Assembly: GCA_040398805.1 (NCBI GenBank)
Contig: JBBATK010000008.1
Span: 51,922 to 115,921, forward strand
From: JBBATK01 sp040398805
Lineage (GTDB): Bacteria; Bacteroidota; Ignavibacteria; Kapaibacteriales; NICIL-2
Reading direction: 5' to 3'
Length of the DNA stretch: 64,000 bases
The translations under genes and the position numbers were made by a program. The notes under the pieces are model-generated. The model was not told where the DNA came from. It saw nothing but the letters and a program-made list of their open reading frames with translations, and searched no databases. Every line of letters begins with the position of its first letter. Within the stretch, counting starts at the first letter, position 1. Below, in pieces: positions 18,849 to 27,437 of this stretch.

Positions 18849-19577
18849 ATGTTCATGACCGAATCGTTGCCTACGACTGCGTTCCTCGTGCTGCTCAGCG
18901 TCGCACCCGGACTCGTCATCGCGTGGTTCGTGTACACCCGCGACCGGTACGACAAGGAGCCGCAGCATCTGCTTGTCCGGTCCTTCCTTCTCGGCATGCT
19001 CGGCGTGGTTCCGCCTGTCGTCGTGGAAATGGTGATGAACCTTATCGGTTTCGACAAGACGCAGAGTGTCGTTCATCTCTTCGCCCACGCCTTCTTCGTC
19101 GTCGCCTTCGTCGAGGAGGCCACGAAATTCCTCATCCTGCGAACCTACGCCTATACCAAGCCCGATTTCGACGAACCGTTCGACGGTATCACGTACTCGG
19201 TGATGGTCGCCATGGGTTTCGCAACAGTGGAGAACCTCATGTACGTGTTGTCGTACGGTAGTGCGGGACCTTCCTTCGAAACCGCGCTGTGGCGCATGTT
19301 CACCGCCGTTCCCGCCCACGCCGCCAATGCCATCCTCATGGGATACTACACGGGTCTGGCGAAGTTCGCCCGACATGAGGGACCATTGCTCTTCACAGCG
19401 TTCATGACCGCGCTCGTGGCGCATGGACTCTATGACTTCTTCATCTTCCTGAACAGACCGGGATTGATCATCCTTGGTGCTTTCGCCGTTCTCCTCATCG
19501 TCATCACCCTGTCCATCCGCGCCATGCGGTTGCATACCATGAACTCGCCGTTCCGCACGAAGGCGTCCGAAGATTGA
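18849..19577 (+). CDS. prsW: PrsW family intramembrane metalloprotease-like protein
   Basis: A 242-residue polytopic membrane protein of the PrsW/CAAX-related family, whose founder cleaves the anti-sigma factor RsiW in Bacillus. Motifs are AFVEEATKFLIL (glutamate pair), GFATVENLMY, and AVPAHAANAILMGYY. About seven hydrophobic segments are visible. The start is ATG 18849 (MFMTES) with AAGGTG 12 nt upstream; ATG 18855 is possible. No anti-sigma factor is nearby, so the substrate is unknown. It is convergent with eno. Confidence 0.88.
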   Translation: MFMTESLPTTAFLVLLSVAPGLVIAWFVYTRDRYDKEPQHLLVRSFLLGMLGVVPPVVVEMVMNLIGFDKTQSVVHLFAHAFFVVAFVEEATKFLILRTYAYTKPDFDEPFDGITYSVMVAMGFATVENLMYVLSYGSAGPSFETALWRMFTAVPAHAANAILMGYYTGLAKFARHEGPLLFTAFMTALVAHGLYDFFIFLNRPGLIILGAFAVLLIVITLSIRAMRLHTMNSPFRTKASED

Positions 19578-19630
19578 ATGGTGAGGCGGAAGCCGCGAGC
19601 ATGACGCCGGGCTTCTCGTGCATGAACCGA

Positions 19631-20908
19631 TTACAGTGCTGCGTGACCCAAGTAGCGGGCGTCGTTGCCCAGCTCTTCTTCGATACGTAACAACTCGTTG
19701 TACTTGGCCACCCGGTCCGAGCGCGAAGGCGCACCCGTCTTGATCTGACCGGCATTCATGGCCACCGCAAGGGATGCGATGGTGGCGTCCTCCGTTTCGC
19801 CGCTTCGGTGCGAGACGATGGAGCGATACCCGTTGCGCTCCGCCAGCGCCATGGCGTCGAGGGTTTCCGTGAGCGTTCCTATCTGATTCACTTTCACCAG
19901 AATGGCGTTCGCCACACCTTCGGTGATACCGCGCTGGAGGAAGCGGGGATTGGTGACGAAGAGGTCGTCGCCCACCAGCTGCACGCGATCGCCGATGGCA
20001 TCCGTGAGGTTCTTCCAGCCTAGCCAATCGTTCTCGGCCAGACCGTCCTCGATGGAGACGATGGGGAACGCGGTGACCAGCGACTCGTACCAGCGGATCA
20101 TCTCATCCACCGAATGCACCTTCTGCGTGGACTTATAGAACGTGTACGAACCGCTGTCGAACATCTCGCTCGCGGCCACATCCAGCGCCAACCCTACGTC
20201 CGTGCCGGGTGTGTAGCCCGCTTTGGTGATGGCTTCGACTATGGACTCGAGCGCCTCTTCGTTGGATGTCAGCGACGGTGCGAAGCCGCCTTCATCGCCC
20301 ACCGATGTGGAATACCCTTTTTTCTTCAGAACACCCTTGAGCGTATGGAAGATCTCCGTGCCCCAGCGAAGCGCCTCGTGGAACGACGGTGCGCCGAGCG
20401 GCATGACCATGAACTCCTGGATGTCCACCGTATTGTCCGCATGACGTCCGCCGTTGACGATGTTCATCATGGGAACCGGCAGGACGCGTGCGTTCACGCC
20501 GCCGATGTAGCGATGCAAGGACATGCCCGAGAACGATGCAGCGGCGCGGGCTACCGCCAGCGATACGCCGAGCATGGCGTTGGCCCCGAGGTTGGATTTG
20601 TTGTCCGTGCCGTCCAGCTCGATCATGATGCGGTCGATCTCCGATTGCTCGCGTGCGTCGTGTCCGGCGATATGCATGCTGATCACATCGTTGACATTCC
20701 GCACGGCGTTCAAGACGCCTTTGCCCAGGTACTTCGCCGCATCGTTATCCCGCAACTCCACGGCTTCGTGTTCACCGGTACTCGCGCCGGAGGGAACGGC
20801 TGCGCGACCGCGCGTGCCGTCTTCCAACATGATGTCCACCTCCAAGGTGGGATTGCCCCGGGAGTCGAGAATCTGGCGAGCGCGTACATCAACAATGGCA
20901 GGGGTCAT
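19631..20908 (-). CDS. eno: enolase
   Basis: A 425-residue glycolytic enzyme converting 2-phosphoglycerate to phosphoenolpyruvate. The N terminus is IVDVRARQILDSRGNPTLEV. Metal and substrate motifs include SGASTGEHEAVELRD, SIEDGLAENDW, LVGDDLFVTNP and SHRSGETED. Length is standard. ATG 20908 gives the usual N terminus; a TTG at 20914 is also in frame. Pterin carbinolamine dehydratase lies 77 nt upstream on the same strand, and I saw no promoter-like box between them. Confidence 0.96.
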   Translation of the reverse strand: MTPAIVDVRARQILDSRGNPTLEVDIMLEDGTRGRAAVPSGASTGEHEAVELRDNDAAKYLGKGVLNAVRNVNDVISMHIAGHDAREQSEIDRIMIELDGTDNKSNLGANAMLGVSLAVARAAASFSGMSLHRYIGGVNARVLPVPMMNIVNGGRHADNTVDIQEFMVMPLGAPSFHEALRWGTEIFHTLKGVLKKKGYSTSVGDEGGFAPSLTSNEEALESIVEAITKAGYTPGTDVGLALDVAASEMFDSGSYTFYKSTQKVHSVDEMIRWYESLVTAFPIVSIEDGLAENDWLGWKNLTDAIGDRVQLVGDDLFVTNPRFLQRGITEGVANAILVKVNQIGTLTETLDAMALAERNGYRSIVSHRSGETEDATIASLAVAMNAGQIKTGAPSRSDRVAKYNELLRIEEELGNDARYLGHAAL

Positions 20909-20985
20909 GGTCAAAGGAAGAAGAAGTGAGACAAACGGCTACGGATGAAGTCAGGAAGCGATGCGGAGGCAGAGGACGAGTGCTT

Positions 20986-21297
20986 TCAGGCACCGTTCAT
21001 TTCGTCGATCTTATCGGCAAGGGCGAAGTCGAGCTCCGTCAGCCCGCCCTGGTCGTGCGTGGTCAGGGTGACACGGATCTTGTTCCAGCCGTAGACAAGG
21101 ATATCGGGATGATGATCCATGGTCTCCGCGACGATGGCGATGGCATTGACGATGCCGATGGCCGCAGGCCAGTTGGCGGCATGGAGTTCGCGGACGATGC
21201 GTTGCGGAGGAACGTCGTTCCCCTCGAGTCTCCAGGAAGGATGGAACTCCAGATGACGCTCGATGAGATCTTGGGATAAACGAGGTGGACGTGCCAT
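20986..21297 (-). CDS. phhB: 4a-hydroxytetrahydrobiopterin (pterin-4a-carbinolamine) dehydratase
   Basis: A 103-residue PCD/DCoH-fold protein that dehydrates pterin-4a-carbinolamine to recycle pterin cofactor. The family motif is complete: ETMDHHPDILVYGWNKIRVT with the paired His, then LTTHDQGGLTELDFALADKI. ATG 21297 was chosen because the upstream in-frame residues run through the trxA terminator. No phenylalanine hydroxylase is nearby, so it may instead have the molybdopterin-related or moonlighting role proposed for stand-alone bacterial PCDs. Confidence 0.92.
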   Translation of the reverse strand: MARPPRLSQDLIERHLEFHPSWRLEGNDVPPQRIVRELHAANWPAAIGIVNAIAIVAETMDHHPDILVYGWNKIRVTLTTHDQGGLTELDFALADKIDEMNGA

Positions 21298-21335
21298 ATC
21301 GACTACGGTATAGGGTGCGGTGAACGACGACCGTT

Positions 21336-21343
21336 CGAAAATA
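21336..21343 (-). promoter_or_regulatory. promoter-like box TATTTTCG before phhB-eno
   Basis: Located 39 nt upstream of the phhB ATG and just after the trxA terminator in the direction of transcription, as expected for a new transcription unit. Confidence 0.45.
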
Positions 21344-21348
21344 CGGAG

Positions 21349-21377
21349 GAAAAAAAAGGGTTGGCACGCCAACCCTT
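21349..21377 (-). terminator. intrinsic terminator after trxA
   Basis: Minus strand: AAGGGTTGGC, GT, GCCAACCCTT followed by a run of T (A run at 21350-21357 on the plus strand). A perfect 10-bp stem with a U tract, 50 nt past the trxA stop. Confidence 0.88.
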
Positions 21378-21429
21378 GAAAAGATGAATCAGGGGGGACC
21401 CCCGCGCACAGGCGTGCGCCGTGGACGCC

Positions 21430-21765
21430 TTAGTTCTTGATGTGCTGCTGCAGACGTTCGACGATGAAGTTCTTGGGGACGAGGCCGACGATGGAGTCGA
21501 CGACCTTTCCTTCATGGAACACGAGAAGCGCGGGGATGGAACGGATGCCGTACTCCATCGCGACGCGAGGGTTCTGGTCCACATCCACTTTACCCACCTT
21601 CACCTTGCCCTGCATTTCGCCGGCAAGCTCTTCGATGATGGGACCGATCATGCGGCACGGACCGCACCACTCAGCCCAGAAATCGATAAGCACCGGGTGG
21701 GTTGATTCTAAAACTTCCGTCTGAAAATTGTCGTCGGTGACCGTAGCAGGATGAACCGCTTCCAT
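21430..21765 (-). CDS. trxA: thioredoxin
   Basis: A 111-residue cytoplasmic thiol-disulfide oxidoreductase. The active site is DFWAEWCGPCRM, and the cis-Pro loop is IRSIPALLVFHEG. Length is standard. ATG 21765 (MEAVHPATV) has GGAG eleven nt upstream; earlier in-frame starts would add an unusual N terminus. It is monocistronic, with its own terminator. Confidence 0.96.
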   Translation of the reverse strand: MEAVHPATVTDDNFQTEVLESTHPVLIDFWAEWCGPCRMIGPIIEELAGEMQGKVKVGKVDVDQNPRVAMEYGIRSIPALLVFHEGKVVDSIVGLVPKNFIVERLQQHIKN

Positions 21766-21982
21766 GAATACTCCGCTGAAAAATGGTTTTGATAAAGAGA
21801 CTGTCGATACACTGAAACTCATCGTCGAAAAACGCCATTGCGCTCGGTCGACCGGCTTTTCGTGCGTCCTACCCTTACGCACTACATGGTTTCGCGAGAA
21901 ACGATGCTGTTCCGTAAAGGTCCCGTATCAACGAATGACGATCGGTTTTGTTGTGCCGCACGCCGCCGATGCCGCTTGCCGC

Positions 21983-23062
21983 TCAGAACGTGTCTTCGAC
22001 GGCCGTGAGGATCATATCCGGCGTCAGGGAATCCATGCACGCATACTCCGTATTGCTGCACGTGCCACGGAAGAAGCAGTGACACTCCTTTGCGGGCGCC
22101 ACGATACGTCCGCGTCCATACAGTTCGAACTCATGCGGATTGAAGATGTTGTTCATGAGCACGACCCGTTTCCGAAGGCCGATGGCGATATGCAGGGCAA
22201 GCGTCACCGTCGTGACGACGGTATGGCAGCAGTCCACGAGCGAGATGAAGTCGCGCATGGGAAAGAAACCGTAGTACATGGCGCCGCTGGATGCCGCAAG
22301 CTTCGTATTGAACTCATGTTCCTGCTTGCCGCCCAGCAGTAATGGTGTGTGACCCGCCTGTGTGAGACGATGGACGAGTTCGATCCAGTATTCCTCTTTC
22401 CAACGGCGGGATGTCCACCGCTCGCCGCACCCCGTGTTGAGTCCGACCACATGCCCGCTGCTCGACCGCAACGCGGAGAACTGCTCGCCCCCCGGCACAT
22501 CCAGGATGTACTCCTCGCCGGCGAACTCCCAGCCGCACATGGCGAATATCTCTTGCGGATACGAGAGCGTGTTGGCTTTGTTCACATCGTCGAACAGTCC
22601 TGTCAGGAACTTCGCGTCGGCTCGCTCATCAGCAGGGGCCGGCTTGCCGTTCCTCAGCACGAAGCCCATCTTCCGCGCGGCATGCACACGGTTCGCAAGT
22701 GCACACGCATGCGGGTCCTTGTCAAGATTGATAAGGATGTCATACGGCGTCTCTTCTATTTCCAAGAGGGCTTCCGCACCGAAGGCGAAGGTCTTGTGGA
22801 CCATGGCCGGAACCACCTCGGGCGAATAGGTCAACCAATGGATGGCGTGATCCGGGTAGGTGTCGCGGAGCTTGTGAATGAGCGGCGTGGTGCGGATCAC
22901 ATCGCCCGTCGCCCCGAGCTTGATGATAAGGATACGACCTTCCTGGACACGGTACTCCGGGCACGTGGCGCAGTGATAGCCGGCGCGTTTGTGCGGCGCG
23001 CAGGGAAGATCGCCACGGAAGTGGATGCAATCGGAGTGATACACGGTGTCGGCTGATCGCAT
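21983..23062 (-). CDS. glycosyltransferase family 9 (heptosyltransferase-like) with N-terminal Cys cluster
   Basis: A 359-residue GT9 enzyme of the ADP-heptose:LPS heptosyltransferase type. Motifs are IIKLGATGDVIRTTPLIHKL and VVGLNTGCGERWTSRRWKEE, then HTPLLLGGKQEHEF. The ending with KECHCFFRGTC and ACMDSL is typical of the family. It has an extra N-terminal 40 residues with Cys at 12, 21, 31 and 34 plus several His, which could bind zinc or a cluster. The 217 nt upstream of the trxA ATG hold no gene. It begins 3 nt after the stop of the outer membrane protein gene, so both are probably one transcript. Confidence 0.87.
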   Translation of the reverse strand: MRSADTVYHSDCIHFRGDLPCAPHKRAGYHCATCPEYRVQEGRILIIKLGATGDVIRTTPLIHKLRDTYPDHAIHWLTYSPEVVPAMVHKTFAFGAEALLEIEETPYDILINLDKDPHACALANRVHAARKMGFVLRNGKPAPADERADAKFLTGLFDDVNKANTLSYPQEIFAMCGWEFAGEEYILDVPGGEQFSALRSSSGHVVGLNTGCGERWTSRRWKEEYWIELVHRLTQAGHTPLLLGGKQEHEFNTKLAASSGAMYYGFFPMRDFISLVDCCHTVVTTVTLALHIAIGLRKRVVLMNNIFNPHEFELYGRGRIVAPAKECHCFFRGTCSNTEYACMDSLTPDMILTAVEDTF

Positions 23063-23065
23063 CGA

Positions 23066-23863
23066 TTAGAAATAGTATTGGAGCCACAAGGAGATGTTGC
23101 TGAACATGGCGAACTGCTCGCCGGTCTCGCCGATGCGCGTAGGTGTGAGCAGCTGACCCCGTCGGTCCGCTCCCGTGGAACGGAGGTCGCGTCCGACAAG
23201 GTTGTATACTCCGTAGGCCGCACTGATGTTGATGCGGAGCGGCTCCGAGAGGATGCCTTGGACGCCGACGCGCACGGCACCACCCAGACGGAACACGCTC
23301 GGCTTGAGCGTCGTATCAAGGGAATACTGGGGAAGAGGGTTGCCCGTGGAATACTCATCCACATTGTACTGGAAGCGGGAACCGCCCACGAACGAACCGC
23401 GGACATCCACGCCGCCGTACAGGAAGGCCTCGGAGAGCGGAAGTTCGGCGAAACGGTATTGACAACCGGTGACGATGCTCGTGACATTGCTGGAGACGGA
23501 GCCGTGGCCCGTGAGACCGGGATTCTCCAGGCGCTGGAGTCCGCGGAAAAACGTCATATCCACTCCCACCGGAATGATGAACCGTTTCATCGCACCCACC
23601 TCGAAGTTCACTCGTGCGCTCACGCCGCTTTGCGCTCCAACGAAGTTCGAACCCGTCACGAAGGTCGAGTCGTTGCGGGACGAGAACATCGGTAACTGCG
23701 CGCCTTGGTCTCCGTGAAGCACCGTGGCGGTGAAACCGAACTCCACCTTCGTTATATCCTTCGCGTACGATTTCTTCATCAGGTTGCGTTCGACCTGCGC
23801 ATGCAGAGGGATTGCGCACAGTATCAGGCCACAGAGCAGAAGACGAACGCCGAGAGTTGTCAT
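23066..23863 (-). CDS. predicted outer membrane beta-barrel protein
   Basis: A 265-residue protein with a signal peptide (LLLCGLILCAIPLHAQ) and alternating hydrophobic strands. It ends in SLWLQYYF, the aromatic C terminus typical of barrels assembled by BamA. I do not recognise a named family. Gly-rich repeated strands (GAVRVGVQGI, NISAAYGVYNL) fit an 8-10-stranded barrel. It is immediately upstream of the GT9 gene. Function unknown. Confidence 0.7.
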   Translation of the reverse strand: MTTLGVRLLLCGLILCAIPLHAQVERNLMKKSYAKDITKVEFGFTATVLHGDQGAQLPMFSSRNDSTFVTGSNFVGAQSGVSARVNFEVGAMKRFIIPVGVDMTFFRGLQRLENPGLTGHGSVSSNVTSIVTGCQYRFAELPLSEAFLYGGVDVRGSFVGGSRFQYNVDEYSTGNPLPQYSLDTTLKPSVFRLGGAVRVGVQGILSEPLRINISAAYGVYNLVGRDLRSTGADRRGQLLTPTRIGETGEQFAMFSNISLWLQYYF

Positions 23864-23916
23864 AGTCAGGTTCCTCGCGTGGCGAACACGCGTTTGTTAC
23901 AAAGCATGAGCGGGGC

Positions 23917-23924
23917 GCAATATA
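23917..23924 (-). promoter_or_regulatory. promoter-like box TATATTGC before the OMP-GT9 pair
   Basis: Located 54 nt upstream of the OMP ATG. Confidence 0.45.
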
Positions 23925-24000
23925 CAACCTCGGGTTGCTCCCTTTGTCGCCTGCGAACCGGCTACCGGTGCGCGAAGGACGTTCCGTCGGCGGTATGATC

Positions 24001-25284
24001 CTACACCTGTTCCTTGATGCTGTACTCGGCTTGGGACAGATTGTTCTTGACGATCATCTCGCCGATCAAGCCGATGGAGATGAGCTGCACGCCCACGATG
24101 ATGAACGCCACGCCCATGAGCATGAGCGGACGTTGCGTGAGATAGGTCTGGGAAAGCGCCCACTCGACGCTGAGATAGATATCGATGCCAAGTCCGATCA
24201 ACGTGAAAAGAGCGCCGAGCGCACCGAAGAGGTGCAGAGGACGCTTGATGAAGCGCGTGGTGAAGACCACGGTGAGCAGATCGAGGAAGCCTTTCAGGTA
24301 TCGGCTCATGCCGAACTTGGAGTGACCGAATTTGCGGGCATGATGGGTGACGGGGATTTCCGTGACCGTGAAGCCCTCCCAATGCGCGAGCGCCGGGATG
24401 TAACGGTGCATCTCGCCGTAGATCTGAACGGTCTTGATCACCTCGCTACGGTATGCTTTCAATCCGCAATTGAAGTCATGCAACGACACACCGCTGACCA
24501 CGGAGGTCACGTGATTGAAGAACTTCGACGGTAGGCGTTTCTCGAGGGGATCCTTCCGGCGTTTCTTCCAGCCGCTCACCAGGTCGTATCCTTCGTTGAG
24601 CGCCGCGATAAGGTTCGGTATCTCCAGAGGATCGTCCTGAAGGTCCGCATCCATGGTGATGACGACGTCGTTCTTCGCTTGCGCGAAACCTACCGCAAGG
24701 GCGGCGGACTTGCCATTGTTCCTCCGGAAGCGGATGCCGTGGATGCGACCGTTGCGACGGTTCCATTTGCGAATGATCTCGAACGATGAATCCGTGGAGC
24801 CGTCGTCGATATACAGGATCTCGTATCGTCCGCCGCTCTCCGTTTCGAGCACGGGGACGAGGCGGTTGGTGAGTTCGTCCAGCGATTCTTCTTCATTGAG
24901 CAACGGGATGACCACGCTGATGGAAGGCCTGCTTCCGCCACGTCCGCCGCCATTGCCTCTACCGCCACCGGCATTCCCGGTGCGACGGTTGCCACGACGG
25001 TGACGGTCGTTGCGACGTTCGCCTGAACGTTCGTCGCGGTTCGTCGATGAGCTTTCCGTCTCCCCGCTTGCGGAGTCATCCGTGGATTGGTCGTCAGCGC
25101 CTGCGGATTGCCGGTCGCGCGGTGTATTGCCATGACGGTGTTGGCGGCGACGGTCACGATGACGGTCGCGCTGCCCGCGTTGTTCAGTGGATGGCGATTC
25201 GGACGGCGTCTGATCCGCCTGGTCTTCGGTGTACTCGTTTGTCACGAAGGTATGTTGGGGAGTGGATGGTACGAGCGCTGCCAT
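24001..25284 (-). CDS. GT2 membrane glycosyltransferase (DPM1/GtrB-like) with Arg/Gly-rich N-terminal tail
   Basis: A 427-residue polyprenyl-phosphate sugar transferase-like protein. The GT-A domain starts near residue 122 (SISVVIPLLNEEESLDEL), with LYIDDGSTDSSFE, TMDADLQDDP (DXD-type metal site) and FNCGLKAYR. Two C-terminal transmembrane helices follow (LFGALGALFTLIGLGIDI; GVAFIIVGVQLISIGLIG). The first 120 residues are low-complexity, rich in Arg, Gly, Asp and Ser, with many RG/GR dipeptides, which is odd for this family. No ATG lies close to the catalytic domain, so the tail is likely translated. ATG 25284 was chosen; 25311 or a GTG further in are alternatives. Confidence 0.82.
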   Translation of the reverse strand: MAALVPSTPQHTFVTNEYTEDQADQTPSESPSTEQRGQRDRHRDRRRQHRHGNTPRDRQSAGADDQSTDDSASGETESSSTNRDERSGERRNDRHRRGNRRTGNAGGGRGNGGGRGGSRPSISVVIPLLNEEESLDELTNRLVPVLETESGGRYEILYIDDGSTDSSFEIIRKWNRRNGRIHGIRFRRNNGKSAALAVGFAQAKNDVVITMDADLQDDPLEIPNLIAALNEGYDLVSGWKKRRKDPLEKRLPSKFFNHVTSVVSGVSLHDFNCGLKAYRSEVIKTVQIYGEMHRYIPALAHWEGFTVTEIPVTHHARKFGHSKFGMSRYLKGFLDLLTVVFTTRFIKRPLHLFGALGALFTLIGLGIDIYLSVEWALSQTYLTQRPLMLMGVAFIIVGVQLISIGLIGEMIVKNNLSQAEYSIKEQV

Positions 25285-25399
25285 GCGGACAGCGGTACGA
25301 ACATAGCGCAAACGGGGCGTGTATGCAACGTCCGAACGGCGAAAAGCGCGCTGCCGTCAGGAGTCTCGGTACGGTGCGGTCCGGCCGGTGTTCGACGCG

Positions 25400-26290
25400 T
25401 TAATGCAGGGGTCGCTTCTTGATCATCCCGCCCTTGGTGTCCTTGATGGTATGCTGAACGACGAACGCATCGGGGTCGATGCGGTCGATCTCCTGCAGGA
25501 GCTTCGTCACTTCCAATCGGGTGACCACGCAGAACAGCACCCGAGCGGACTCGTCGGTGAAATCACCGCGCGAGCCATACCCCTTCTCCGCTTTGTACAC
25601 CGTGACACCCCGACCCAGCACGTCGGTGATATGCTGTTTGAGTTCGCGTGAATGGACGGACACGATGATCACGCCCGTGTATTCCTCGATGCCCTGAATG
25701 ATGAAATCCACGGACTTCGACGCAGCGAAGTAGGTAAGCATGGAATACATGGCAGTCTCGACATTCACCAGAATGGTGGCGCAGGAAAAGAGGATGACGT
25801 TGAAGATGGTGATGACATCACCCACCGTGAGCGAACTGCGTCTGCTGACACTTACCGCAAGCACTTCCGCACCATCGATGACACCACCGCCACGAATGGC
25901 CAGTCCTATGCCCGTGCCCAGGAAGAATCCACCGAACACCGCAATGAGCAGTTTGTCGGTGGTGACCGTGGGAAACGATGCATAGTGGACGGTGATGGCG
26001 AGCGCGACGATGGCTCCTGCACTGCGAAGAGCGAAGGCTTTGGAGATGAGGCGCGCGCCGAGCAGGACGAACGGGATGTTCACGAAGAGAAGGATGTAGG
26101 AAAGGTCGATACCCGTCAGCACCTCGGTAAGCAGGGAAACTCCCGTAGCTCCGCCGTCAAGGATATCGTTCGGCAGGAGAAAGCCCTTCAATCCGATGCT
26201 CGCCATGAACACGCCTCCGCAAAGGAAGAGGATATCGCGGAGCAACGCCTTCCAAGGGGCGATGGATGATGTCCGGGGAACAGCGTTCAT
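25400..26290 (-). CDS. YitT family membrane protein with DUF2179 domain
   Basis: A 296-residue protein. Five to six hydrophobic segments form the YitT/DUF161 membrane domain (about 10-200), with GFLLPNDILDGGATGVSLL and GLAIRGGGVIDGAEVLAV, the repeated GG-x-x-G-x-x signature. The soluble DUF2179 domain follows (about 205-290), GRGVTVYKAEKGYG. It is proposed to be a transporter or channel; the substrate is unknown. It stands 115 nt upstream of the GT2 gene on the same strand and could be its operon partner. Confidence 0.9.
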   Translation of the reverse strand: MNAVPRTSSIAPWKALLRDILFLCGGVFMASIGLKGFLLPNDILDGGATGVSLLTEVLTGIDLSYILLFVNIPFVLLGARLISKAFALRSAGAIVALAITVHYASFPTVTTDKLLIAVFGGFFLGTGIGLAIRGGGVIDGAEVLAVSVSRRSSLTVGDVITIFNVILFSCATILVNVETAMYSMLTYFAASKSVDFIIQGIEEYTGVIIVSVHSRELKQHITDVLGRGVTVYKAEKGYGSRGDFTDESARVLFCVVTRLEVTKLLQEIDRIDPDAFVVQHTIKDTKGGMIKKRPLH

Positions 26291-26402
26291 GGGGAAATGA
26301 CGATGATGGTAGGAAACGGGCCGACGCGTATCCGATCCAAAGTTACTGCATCCGTGCGTTCGAGAATGAAGCGCCGGCTTGCGCCGTGCGGATCCTTCCT
26401 TC

Positions 26403-26410
26403 TATATTCC
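26403..26410 (+). promoter_or_regulatory. promoter-like box TATATTCC before an alpha/beta hydrolase gene
   Basis: Located 28 nt upstream of ATG 26439, with a TTG about 21 nt further upstream as a possible -33 element. Confidence 0.4.
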
Positions 26411-26438
26411 GCCACATCATGAACACACCACCGGACGT

Positions 26439-27380
26439 ATGACGATGAAATCCCTTCTCCATGCGGTATTCTTTTTGATGTTCGCCACGGCGGATATGCG
26501 TGCGCAGAGTACCGAGGCGGTGACCTTGTTCTCCATGACGGGGTCCGTGCACGGAACGCTGACCCTGCCCGCCAGCGGCTCGGCGTCCGTCGTCGCGCTC
26601 ATCATTTGCGGTTCAGGTCCTACCGATCGGGATGGCAACCTGCCGTTCATGAAGAACAACAGCATGAAGATGCTTGCGGATTCGCTCGCGAGTGCGGGCA
26701 TCGCGTCGCTGCGGTACGATAAGCGCGGCATCGGTGCCAGCAAGGAAGCGATGACGTCGGAGGATGCGCTGCGTTTCGATGATTATATCGCCGACGCCGC
26801 CAACTGGATCGTGAAGCTTCGCAACGACAAACGTTTCAAGCGCGTGGCTGTGATCGGTCATAGTGAAGGTTCGCTCATCGGCATGCTGGCTGCGCATCGA
26901 GCTCAGGCCGACATGGTCGTCTCCATTGCCGGTGTGAGCGAAACCGCGGACGCCGTTCTCCGCCGTCAGCTGCTTGCCGCCCCCGGCGGCGCCGCCGATG
27001 CGGCATTCCCCATCATCGACTCGCTCGTCATGGGGAAGACCGTCAGCTCTGTGCCTTCACGACTCATGACGCTCTTCCGACCAAGCGTCCAGCCGTATCT
27101 CATCTCCTGGTTCCGATACGATCCCATGAACGCCATCCGCGACTTGAGCATTCCCGTCCTCATCGTCCAGGGAACGACGGACCTGCAGGTCCTCGAGGCC
27201 GATGCGCTCGCGCTGAAGAAGATCCATCCCATGGCGGAGCTTGCCATGATACCCGGTATGAACCATGTGTTGAAGGACGCTCCGTCCGACCGCATGGAGA
27301 ACCTGAAGACCTATTCGAATCCCGCCCTACCGCTGTCTGCAGGCATGTCACGGAGTATCATCACGTTTCTCCGCCAGTAA
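26439..27380 (+). CDS. exported alpha/beta hydrolase
   Basis: A 313-residue serine hydrolase. A signal peptide (LLHAVFFLMFATADMRAQ) predicts export. The fold starts with VVALIICGSGPTDRDGN (oxyanion region). RYDKRGIGAS follows, then the nucleophile elbow VIGHSEGSL (Ser in GHSEG), an Asp in VQGTTDLQV and the final His in GMNHVLK. This matches the S9/dienelactone hydrolase-like group often named alpha/beta fold hydrolase. ATG 26439 or 26445 are both possible. Substrate unknown. It is convergent with a barrel protein gene. Confidence 0.88.
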   Translation: MTMKSLLHAVFFLMFATADMRAQSTEAVTLFSMTGSVHGTLTLPASGSASVVALIICGSGPTDRDGNLPFMKNNSMKMLADSLASAGIASLRYDKRGIGASKEAMTSEDALRFDDYIADAANWIVKLRNDKRFKRVAVIGHSEGSLIGMLAAHRAQADMVVSIAGVSETADAVLRRQLLAAPGGAADAAFPIIDSLVMGKTVSSVPSRLMTLFRPSVQPYLISWFRYDPMNAIRDLSIPVLIVQGTTDLQVLEADALALKKIHPMAELAMIPGMNHVLKDAPSDRMENLKTYSNPALPLSAGMSRSIITFLRQ

Positions 27381-27437
27381 GCATACGCTCGTACAGGGCA
27401 CATCCGGAGCTCTCCCGTGGACGCGGTTCAGGATTGC

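Noticed and set aside
19578..19630. Possible terminator between prsW and eno
   Set aside because: A GAAGCC/GGCTTC repeat is present but the stem is short and no T run follows on either strand.
18828..20027. 399-codon minus-strand frame across prsW and part of eno
   Set aside because: It covers two well-defined genes on both strands. The product is rich in His, Glu and Arg with no motif.
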